5,142 nt of DNA from Helicobacteraceae bacterium (lineage in GTDB: Bacteria > Campylobacterota > Campylobacteria > Campylobacterales > Sulfurimonadaceae). Below are positions 1-5,142 of the stretch, piece by piece. The notes below the pieces were generated by a model. It had not been told where the DNA came from, searched no databases, and saw only the letters and a list, made by a program, of their open reading frames with translations. Location of the stretch: contig JALWKG010000141.1 of NCBI GenBank assembly GCA_027081565.1, positions 1 to 5,142 on the forward strand. The letters are read 5' to 3'. Every line of letters begins with the position of its first letter. Positions within the stretch are counted from its first letter, which is position 1. A program made the position numbers and the translations under genes.

Positions 1-1200
1 AAAAAGCTCTACACCGAAAAGCTTCCCAAACTCTACAACGAACACTATCTTATGTTGAAGTGTCATGAAGAGTGTATGGAGAACAGTGAGTTTGACGGGG
101 GTGCGGTGTTGATGTTGGAGTTGAATGTTGAGACTGTTGCTGAAGAGACGGATTATGAAGCACTCTTCATGACACTGGCCAGTGTAGTGATCACAAAGAG
201 TAAAAAGATGCTCAACCAGCTGGTCTCTCGTGTGCAGGAGAACCGTATTGTCCTTTTGATGCCAGGAGCTACAGAGTTAGAGGCCTGCTCCATACAAGAA
301 GCGATCTTAGAGAGCTTTATAGATAAAGCTGAAGCGTCCAACTATCAGTTGAAAAAGAGTCTTTATCGTTTTGGTGCTCATGAAAAATGTGAACAGTTTT
401 TAGAAAAAACAGCTCAAATGCTAGACGAGAAGGGCAGTGATATTTGTCGTGATCAAAAAGAGGTGATGCGTTATAAAGAGCAGTTGACACAAGAAGATTG
501 GTCGTACCTTATAGCTACTGCCTTACGTAAAGAGAACTTCAGTTATGAGGTGCGTAACGTCATTGATATGTCGCAAAACAGTATTTATGACAGAGGCATC
601 AGTATTGTTATGCATGGCAACAATGGTACAGTTTATCCTTATGGACGTTTTATTGGTCCTGCTGTCAAGGCTCATAAAGTGCTTGACATCTATATGCAGG
701 TCATCAAAGTCATGGTACAAAACTTCTCCAGCAACGAAAAGCAGGGACGTTATACTTTCTCATTTGCCAACGCACTGCTACTTGAAGCGCGTACTTTTGG
801 TGTTTTACAAAAAGAGTTTGAGGGTTTTGAGAACATCCACAATATTGACTTTTGTATAGAACTTCCGGAGCGTTTTATTGTCTCAGACCTTGAGAGTGCA
901 AAACGCTACGTTTCACTGATCAAGCAGCATGGTTATCGTTTTGGTATTGGTGAGTTTAGTACAGAGTCGGACAACATCGACTACCTAGAACTTTTAAAGC
1001 CGGAATTTATTAAGATAAGCAAGATCTTTTTACTCGATCTCATCGATAACAGTGCACCGCTTCTGAGCAGTCTACAGATGGCAACAGATACTTTGGGCAT
1101 ACAGATCATTGCAACAGGCGTGAGCAGTAAAGAGGAGCTGGAGAAGATCCAAGGTGCGGGTATCAGTATCGTGCAGGGTATGATAACGGAGGTGATGTAA
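1..1200 (+). CDS. Degenerate GGDEF-EAL protein, probable c-di-GMP receptor (LapD-like), 5' end missing
   Basis: The frame is open from base 1 to the TAA at 1198-1200, giving 399 visible residues. The ATG at 52 is probably internal, because residues before it (TEKLPKLYNEHYL, from about base 13) match the usual GGDEF opening 'D.LTGLYNRRYL'. The GGDEF fold runs to about base 360. The signature site is VQENR (bases 232-246, before IVLLMPG), so diguanylate cyclase activity is unlikely. An EAL-type fold follows from about base 490 to the end. The EAL/LLRW segment is replaced around GISIVMHG (595-618), DDFGTG by GEFSTES (949-969), and the EGVE glutamate by ATGVSS (1111-1128). An ExxE (IELPERF, about 856-876), a lysine (FIKIS) and the final VQG remain. 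Lost metal ligands point to a binding, non-hydrolysing domain. LapD-type receptors have an N-terminal periplasmic sensor, membrane helices and HAMP upstream, but those would lie outside the window, so the LapD assignment is inference. The stop overlaps the next start by one base. Confidence 0.82.
   Translation, partial: KKLYTEKLPKLYNEHYLMLKCHEECMENSEFDGGAVLMLELNVETVAEETDYEALFMTLASVVITKSKKMLNQLVSRVQENRIVLLMPGATELEACSIQEAILESFIDKAEASNYQLKKSLYRFGAHEKCEQFLEKTAQMLDEKGSDICRDQKEVMRYKEQLTQEDWSYLIATALRKENFSYEVRNVIDMSQNSIYDRGISIVMHGNNGTVYPYGRFIGPAVKAHKVLDIYMQVIKVMVQNFSSNEKQGRYTFSFANALLLEARTFGVLQKEFEGFENIHNIDFCIELPERFIVSDLESAKRYVSLIKQHGYRFGIGEFSTESDNIDYLELLKPEFIKISKIFLLDLIDNSAPLLSSLQMATDTLGIQIIATGVSSKEELEKIQGAGISIVQGMITEVM
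1188..1196 (+). promoter_or_regulatory. Near-ideal Shine-Dalgarno site for the LolA-like gene
   Basis: GGAGGTGAT matches the anti-Shine-Dalgarno 3' end of 16S rRNA over nine bases. Its GGAGG core ends seven bases before the ATG at 1200. The site lies inside the last codons (Thr-Glu-Val-Met) of the upstream EAL-type gene. It supports the start chosen for the LolA-like gene, and suggests that this gene is translated strongly in its own right, not only by ribosomes terminating at the TAATG junction. Confidence 0.85.
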
Positions 1201-1943
1201 TGAAACTGGTTAATGTTCAAAAAGTGTTTATAGGTCTTCTATTGGTTGGGGTATCCCTTATGGCAGATGAAGCCAGTGAGATCATCAAAAAGATAGACAA
1301 CAACATGCGTGGACAAAATATTCATATGAAGATGACCATGTATATTGTCTCTATGGGACATGAACGTACCATGAAGATGGAGACCTGGGCGAAGGGGAGT
1401 AAAAAGAGTTTTGTTAAAACACTTTATCCGCCAAAAGACAGAGGCATCACCTTTTTAAGTCTTGATGGGCAGATGTGGCAGTATGTGCCCAAGATAGAGC
1501 GTACCATCAAGATCCCGCCTTCTATGATGCTTCAAAACTGGATGGGCTCGGATGTGACCAATGATGACATGGTCAAGCAGAGTTCTATGGTGGATGATTA
1601 TGATCCCAAGATCTTGAAAAAAGAGGGGACGCTGGTGACATTGGAGCTGACACCTAAAGAGGATGCGGCAGTAGTGTGGGGCAAGATCATCTCTGAGGTA
1701 GATACCACGACCTATACCTCTCAAAAAGATACCTTTTATGATGAAGACGGAGAAGCGGTACGTACCTTTAGTTATACAGAGGTCAAGAAGTACGGCAAGT
1801 ACTATACGCCGACACACTGGAAGATCCAGCCTGTAGAGAAGCCTAACAACTATACGGAGATCATTTTAGAAGATGTACACTACGACTCCAAGATCTCAGA
1901 TCAGTACTTTCGTAAAAGTGCACTCAAAAGGTTCTCACGCTAA
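1200..1943 (+). CDS. Periplasmic LolA-like outer membrane lipoprotein-sorting family protein
   Basis: This 247-residue protein starts with a Sec signal peptide: positive N-terminus (MKLVNVQK), hydrophobic stretch at about 9-20, likely cleavage after A22 (SLMA|DEAS). No lipobox cysteine is present, so it should be soluble in the periplasm. The body resembles the LolA-like family annotated as 'outer membrane lipoprotein-sorting protein' (COG2834; probably Pfam LolA_like). Recognisable family features are PPKDRGITFL (77-86), MWQYVPKIERTIKIPPSMM (92-110) and NWMGSDVTNDD (113-123), followed by alternating beta-strand-like segments. The length fits the family. LolA folds carry acyl chains in a hydrophobic half-barrel, and members of this family often lie beside FtsX-type or RND-type exporters. 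Here the gene abuts two permeases and an ATPase, making it the likely carrier or substrate-binding partner of that transporter. It is probably not the housekeeping LolA, which is usually shorter and lacks the MGSD segment. The start is fixed by a strong ribosome binding site; both junctions are TAATG, one-base overlaps. Confidence 0.85.
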   Translation: MKLVNVQKVFIGLLLVGVSLMADEASEIIKKIDNNMRGQNIHMKMTMYIVSMGHERTMKMETWAKGSKKSFVKTLYPPKDRGITFLSLDGQMWQYVPKIERTIKIPPSMMLQNWMGSDVTNDDMVKQSSMVDDYDPKILKKEGTLVTLELTPKEDAAVVWGKIISEVDTTTYTSQKDTFYDEDGEAVRTFSYTEVKKYGKYYTPTHWKIQPVEKPNNYTEIILEDVHYDSKISDQYFRKSALKRFSR

Positions 1944-3160
1944 TGTTTTCACTGGCACTTAAAAACATACTCTTTTACAGAGGGCGCTCTATTACGACCT
2001 TTGTGCTGACCTTTTTCTCTGCTTTGATGTTTATCGCCTATGTGGCGTTGATGGATGGCTCTCATGGGTCTATGCTTAAAAATGCGCTGAAGGTCTATAC
2101 GGGTGCTATCGAGATCTATAAAAAAGGGTACAGAGAAGAGGGTGGCAACGACTATCTCATAGAAGATGTGGCCAGTGTAGAAAAAGTACTCTCAAAAATA
2201 GAGGGTATCAGTGACTACACTTCACGTTATGAGACCTATGGACTGCTTTCGTCCAAGGACCGCTCAACTGCGGCTATGGTCGCAGGGATAGAGCCTCAAA
2301 AAGAGCGTGAGATGAGTGAACTTTACAGCACCCTTGTCTCTGGAAGCTACTTGAGTAAAGATTCTGGAAACTGTCTCTATGCGGGTGTGGACTTGGTGAA
2401 AAAACTGCAGGTCAAACTGGGTGATGAGGTGAGCTTTGTAGGAAGTGCCAGTGACAACTCTTTTGCCGCAGACCTTTTCAAACTCTGCGGTACCTTTAAA
2501 ACAGGTGCCTTTGAGTTTGACTCTACGGCGGCATTTTTGAGTCGCAGCTATTTTGATGAACTGATGTATGCTAAAAACAAGGCATCTTACATCAATATCA
2601 GGCTTGATGATCTGGACAGGGTCGATGCTGTTAACGAAGAGATTATAAAACAGTTGGATCCGCAGTATGAGAGTGTGACATGGAAGGTGCTGATGAAGTC
2701 TATGGTGCAGGCGATGCAGGTAGACAGCATTTTTGGTTACATCTCCATAGCCCTCTTTTTTGTGGTGATCTTTTTTGTCATCATGATCTTTGGCTTTATC
2801 AATGTCAGCTCAAGAGTCAGAGAGTTTGGAACACTGCGCTCCATAGGACTGACAAGAGGCAAGATCCGTCTGCTGCTTTTTAACGAGATCTTTATACTCT
2901 CTAGTGCTGCCATCTTGTTTGCGACGCCTATAGGTGCATACATCGCCTACTACTTCAGTCTGCACCCTTTTGTCATGGAAGGTATCAGTGAGACCTATAA
3001 AGATTATGGTGTGGTCTCAGACGAGATCCCGCTTGCTTTTGACCTGTTCACCATCAGTTGGAATGTTGCTGTGATCTACCTGCTGAACTTTTTAAGTATT
3101 ATCTATCCTATACGCTATATAAACTCTTTTAAACCAGTAGAAGCGAGCCACCATGTTTAG
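1943..3160 (+). CDS. ABC transporter permease, FtsX/LolC-LolE/MacB type (first of pair)
   Basis: This 405-residue inner membrane protein has the four-helix layout of type VII ABC permeases. Helix 1 is at about 16-37, a large periplasmic domain at 38-260 (MacB-type core), and helices 2-4 at about 264-288, 313-337 and 371-389. The motif RVREFGTLRSIGL (291-303) after helix 2 is the FtsX-domain coupling segment that contacts the ATPase. The C-terminal YPIRYINSFKPVEA (388-401) is the usual family ending. The periplasmic domain contains the MacB-like VAGIEPQKE (113-121). It also has two cysteines, C144 and C182, the only ones in the protein. Related transporters extract lipoproteins (LolCDE) or drive periplasmic partners (MacAB, FtsEX) without moving substrate through the membrane. 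Paired with the next permease and the ATPase, it should form a heterodimeric LolCDE-like complex. The ATG at 1943 overlaps the previous stop by one base. Only a distant AAAAGG (1926-1931) precedes it, so translation probably depends on coupling. Substrate unknown. Confidence 0.9.
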   Translation: MFSLALKNILFYRGRSITTFVLTFFSALMFIAYVALMDGSHGSMLKNALKVYTGAIEIYKKGYREEGGNDYLIEDVASVEKVLSKIEGISDYTSRYETYGLLSSKDRSTAAMVAGIEPQKEREMSELYSTLVSGSYLSKDSGNCLYAGVDLVKKLQVKLGDEVSFVGSASDNSFAADLFKLCGTFKTGAFEFDSTAAFLSRSYFDELMYAKNKASYINIRLDDLDRVDAVNEEIIKQLDPQYESVTWKVLMKSMVQAMQVDSIFGYISIALFFVVIFFVIMIFGFINVSSRVREFGTLRSIGLTRGKIRLLLFNEIFILSSAAILFATPIGAYIAYYFSLHPFVMEGISETYKDYGVVSDEIPLAFDLFTISWNVAVIYLLNFLSIIYPIRYINSFKPVEASHHV

Positions 3161-4364
3161 ACTTATCTTGAAACTGGCCTGGAAAAATGCTTTTTTACGA
3201 CTCTCACGTACACTTTTGGTAGTGATTATGATCGCAGTGAGTATGAGTATGATGTTAAGTATTCAGGGCATCTACGATGGTATGACCTCCAACCTCATAG
3301 ACAAGACCAAACGCAGTGACTGTGGAGAGATCAGTCTCTACAACCCTCACTACAGACTGAACAAAAACCTCGACAATGTCATCAAAGATGCCAAGACCAT
3401 AGAGGCATCACTGAACAAACGTCCAGACGTTCAAGCCGTTGTACGTCGTCTGAGTGTGGATGGACTGAGTGCTACGGCGCGTAAGTCTGCCTTCTCTTCG
3501 GTGGTGGGTATAAACTTGGACGAAGAGATCGCTTTTGGACGTTTTGATAAGTTCTTGGTCGAGGGTAAGCTTGAGCTTGGTAAAAGAGGGGTACTCATAG
3601 GTAAAGAGTTGGCTAAGACCTTGAAAGTACACGTCGGCTCCAAAGTGATCTTCTCTACACAAGATTCTAGTGGAGAGATCAATGCGATGGCACTGAAGAT
3701 CCGAGGCATCATGCAGACAAGCAATGTGGTCTTGGATCGTTCGGCACTCTATGTTGAGAGAAGACATCTTGAGCGTTTTTTAGGGGTCAGTGACACGGTA
3801 GCGACCCAGATCGCTATTAGAACAGCGTATCCAACACTACAGGCCACCCTGCAAAAAGCATATCCACAACTGAGTGTGATGGACTTTTTGGAGCTAAACC
3901 CCATGCTCAAACAGATGCAGGACATGATGAGTATCTTTAACAGCATCACCTTTTTCATCGTCATCTTGGTGGTGTTCATCGGAATACTGGGCGTGATGTA
4001 TGTCTCTGTACTAGACCGTATTAGAGAGTTTGGGATCATGCGGGCCGTGGGGATGGAGTACAAGTACATCAGAAGAGAGGTTCTACTCGAGGCACTTTTT
4101 GTAGGTGTGGTTGGTTATGTTGTGGGTGCTGTTTTAGGGCTTCTCTCATTAGTGTACCTACACCATTATGGACTCAACCTCTCACAGTTTTCAGAGGGTC
4201 TGGCCGCTTTTGGACTTGACACCGTCCTCTATGCTGACATCTCACCCATCTATTTTATCAACACCTTCTTGGCTATACTCAGTGCCTCACTCTTTAGTGT
4301 ACTGTTACCACTGAGAAAGATCAAACATCTTAACCCTATAGAGGTTATAAAGGCAGAGACATGA
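3153..4364 (+). CDS. ABC transporter permease, FtsX/LolC-LolE/MacB type (second of pair)
   Basis: This 403-residue inner membrane protein has the same architecture as the preceding permease. Helix 1 is at about 18-38, the periplasmic domain at 40-258, and helices 2-4 at about 263-287, 312-336 and 364-386. The coupling segment is DRIREFGIMRAVGM (288-301) and the C-terminal signature is LPLRKIKHLNPIEVIKAE (385-402). SSVVGINLDEE (115-125) and GVLIGKELAKTLKVHVGSKV (146-165) are typical of the MacB-like periplasmic core. Between helices 3 and 4 lies a stretch with YGLNLSQFSEGLAAFG (339-354), longer than a minimal loop and typical of the COG4591-like lipoprotein-release permeases. It is diverged from its neighbour, with a single cysteine (C57), so the pair resembles LolC plus LolE rather than a recent duplication. 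The start lies inside the preceding gene (8-base overlap), with only a weak purine tract (AAGCGAG, 3141-3147) upstream. It was chosen because it yields a full N-terminal helix. Coupled translation would favour equal subunit amounts. Confidence 0.9.
   Translation: MFRLILKLAWKNAFLRLSRTLLVVIMIAVSMSMMLSIQGIYDGMTSNLIDKTKRSDCGEISLYNPHYRLNKNLDNVIKDAKTIEASLNKRPDVQAVVRRLSVDGLSATARKSAFSSVVGINLDEEIAFGRFDKFLVEGKLELGKRGVLIGKELAKTLKVHVGSKVIFSTQDSSGEINAMALKIRGIMQTSNVVLDRSALYVERRHLERFLGVSDTVATQIAIRTAYPTLQATLQKAYPQLSVMDFLELNPMLKQMQDMMSIFNSITFFIVILVVFIGILGVMYVSVLDRIREFGIMRAVGMEYKYIRREVLLEALFVGVVGYVVGAVLGLLSLVYLHHYGLNLSQFSEGLAAFGLDTVLYADISPIYFINTFLAILSASLFSVLLPLRKIKHLNPIEVIKAET
4349..4353 (+). promoter_or_regulatory. 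Ribosome binding site for the ATPase gene
   Basis: AAAGG ends seven bases before the ATG at 4361 and lies within the last codons of the second permease gene. It supports this start, which also yields the canonical N-terminus of the ATPase family (MIQLTEVQKYF). Confidence 0.6.
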
Positions 4365-5032
4365 TACAACTCACAGAAGTTCAAAAGTATTTTTATAGAG
4401 GCGAGTCACGAGAGGTGCACGCTCTTAAAAACATTAACCTTACCATAGAAGAAGGGGAGTTCTCTCTACTCAACGGCCCTTCAGGATGTGGAAAGACAAC
4501 ACTGCTTAACGCCATTGGTGCGCTTGACAGTGTTGACAGTGGCAAGATCTATCTGGATGAAAAAGAGATCACAACACTGAGTGAAGATGAACGCACCTTG
4601 CTGCGTCTTAATGAGATGGGTTTTGTCTTTCAGTCTTACAACCTGGTGCCTGTTTTGAGTGTGGAGGAGAACATCGGTTTTATTATGAAGTTACGAGGGT
4701 TTGATGATAACGAGATCAAAAACCGTGTAAAAGAGGTGGCAGAACTTTTAGAGATACAAGACAAACTGCAGTCGCTTCCCAACACCTTGAGCGGCGGTCA
4801 GCAGCAGCGTGTGGCAGTGGCGAGAGCGGTCGCTTCTAAGCCCAAGATCATCTTGGCGGATGAGCCTACCGCCAACCTAGACTCTAAAAACTCTATAGCC
4901 TTGATGAACATGATGCGCCGCCTTAACGAAGAGGAGGGGGTAACCATCTTGTTCGCCTCTCATGATGAGTATGTCATAGAGAGTGTGCGCCGTATTATCA
5001 GGCTTAATGATGGATCGATTGTTGAAGATTAA
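4361..5032 (+). CDS. ABC transporter ATP-binding protein, LolD/MacB type
   Basis: This 223-residue cytoplasmic ATPase belongs to the LolD/MacB/FtsE group (COG1136-like), and its length is normal. Motifs are complete: an aromatic A-loop region (YFYRG, 10-14), Walker A GPSGCGKTT (39-47), Q-loop Q91 in FVFQSYNLVP, the ABC signature LSGGQQQR (143-150), Walker B IILADEP (163-169) with catalytic E168, D-loop ANLDS (171-175), and switch histidine H201 in FASHD. The wording of the signature (LSGGQQQRVAVARA) is closer to MacB-type than to classical LolD proteins, which usually have LSGGERQR. The protein should dimerise and power the two FtsX-type permeases encoded just upstream. Its ATG overlaps the previous stop in an ATGA (4-base overlap), and the next gene begins inside its last codons. 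I see no truncation or missing catalytic residue. The family is certain; assignment to the adjacent permeases rests on gene order. Confidence 0.96.
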   Translation: MIQLTEVQKYFYRGESREVHALKNINLTIEEGEFSLLNGPSGCGKTTLLNAIGALDSVDSGKIYLDEKEITTLSEDERTLLRLNEMGFVFQSYNLVPVLSVEENIGFIMKLRGFDDNEIKNRVKEVAELLEIQDKLQSLPNTLSGGQQQRVAVARAVASKPKIILADEPTANLDSKNSIALMNMMRRLNEEEGVTILFASHDEYVIESVRRIIRLNDGSIVED

Positions 5033-5142
5033 AGTAGGGCTCTTTGTATCACTGTTACTCACATCTACACTTGTTGCGGACTTGGACTACAGCGTGAGTA
5101 ACACCAACTTTACCATCTCTCAAGGCTCACTTGCGCCGAATG
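5010..5142 (+). CDS. Start of a secreted protein of unknown function, 3' end missing
   Basis: The frame stays open from an in-frame double ATG (5007 and 5010) to the window edge. From 5010 it encodes 44 residues, too short for a family call. The N-terminus is a clear signal peptide: MDRLLKIK followed by VGLFVSLLLTSTLVA, with likely cleavage after A23 before DLDYSVSNTNF. No lipobox cysteine is visible. The mature start has alternating polar and hydrophobic residues (YSVSNTNFTISQG), compatible with a beta-rich periplasmic or outer-membrane protein, but that is only suggestive. ATG 5010 is preferred because a weak CAGG (4999-5002) lies seven bases upstream; from 5007 the spacing would be four. 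The start lies 23 bases (or 26) inside the end of the ATPase gene, so it is part of the same operon and may be a partner of the transporter. I do not recognise the gene. Confidence 0.72.
   Translation, partial: MDRLLKIKVGLFVSLLLTSTLVADLDYSVSNTNFTISQGSLAPN

Noticed and set aside
52..54. ATG as the true start of the receptor gene
   Set aside because: The frame is open to base 1 and the residues before this ATG match the opening of a GGDEF domain, so it is an internal methionine.
484..515. TTGACA followed by an AT-rich CCTTAT/TTATAG, resembling a promoter
   Set aside because: It lies deep inside the receptor gene about 690 bases before the next start, has a poor -10 match, and no gene begins nearby.
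545..859. A + strand 104-codon open frame in another frame of the receptor gene
   Set aside because: The overlapping frame has EAL-type fold similarity throughout, while this one gives a Cys/Leu-rich product with no motif.
1455..1817. Long open frame on the - strand
   Set aside because: It runs antisense to the LolA-like gene, its product is rich in His, Arg and Ile without any recognisable domain, and the + strand reading carries clear family motifs.
3408..3767. Overlapping - strand open frames (3408-3767 and 3431-3724)
   Set aside because: They are antisense to the periplasmic domain of the second permease and have no domain, no plausible ribosome site and no gene-like composition.
4842..4856. 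Perfect inverted repeat with 7-base arms (CCAAGAT / ATCTTGG) around one base
   Set aside because: It encodes the Walker B region of the ATPase (Lys-Ile-Ile-Leu), is followed by no T-run, and a one-base loop cannot form a good hairpin. It is best explained by codon choice.
1..5142. CRISPR arrays, tRNA/rRNA genes, insertion sequences, terminators or direct repeats
   Set aside because: None was seen on reading the sequence. Coding sequence covers the whole window without gaps, and the scattered GATC and AAGATC words are ordinary codon usage.

Overview
The window is almost entirely coding, with all genes on the + strand and no intergenic DNA. Five genes plus the start of a sixth follow each other head to tail, and each junction overlaps by 1 to about 26 bases. 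This looks like the interior of one operon. No promoter or terminator lies in view, and both ends run into genes cut by the window edge. Moderate GC content, the K/E/I/L-rich proteins and the gene types suggest a Gram-negative bacterium. My best guess is a Campylobacterota member of the Sulfurovum/Sulfurimonas kind. That placement rests on general resemblance, not on a marker gene.

Layout: (1) bases 1-1200, the C-terminal part of a protein with a degenerate GGDEF domain followed by a degenerate EAL domain. It is probably a c-di-GMP receptor of the LapD type rather than an enzyme. (2) 1200-1943, a secreted periplasmic LolA-like protein (the 'outer membrane lipoprotein-sorting' family, COG2834-like). 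(3) 1943-3160 and (4) 3153-4364, two related but distinct FtsX/LolC/LolE/MacB-type permeases, each with one N-terminal membrane helix, a large periplasmic domain and three C-terminal helices. (5) 4361-5032, their LolD/MacB-type ATPase with all catalytic motifs intact. (6) 5010 to the window end, the start of a secreted protein with a signal peptide; its function cannot be read from the 44 visible residues.

Inferred joint function: genes 3-5 form a type VII (mechanotransmission) ABC transporter with the LolCDE gene composition of two different permeases and one separate ATPase. Gene 2 is a candidate periplasmic carrier taking a lipid or lipoprotein from the inner membrane, and gene 6 may be a periplasmic or outer-membrane partner. 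The link to the c-di-GMP receptor-like gene rests on tight translational coupling: a near-ideal Shine-Dalgarno sequence for gene 2 sits in the last codons of gene 1. The substrate is unknown.
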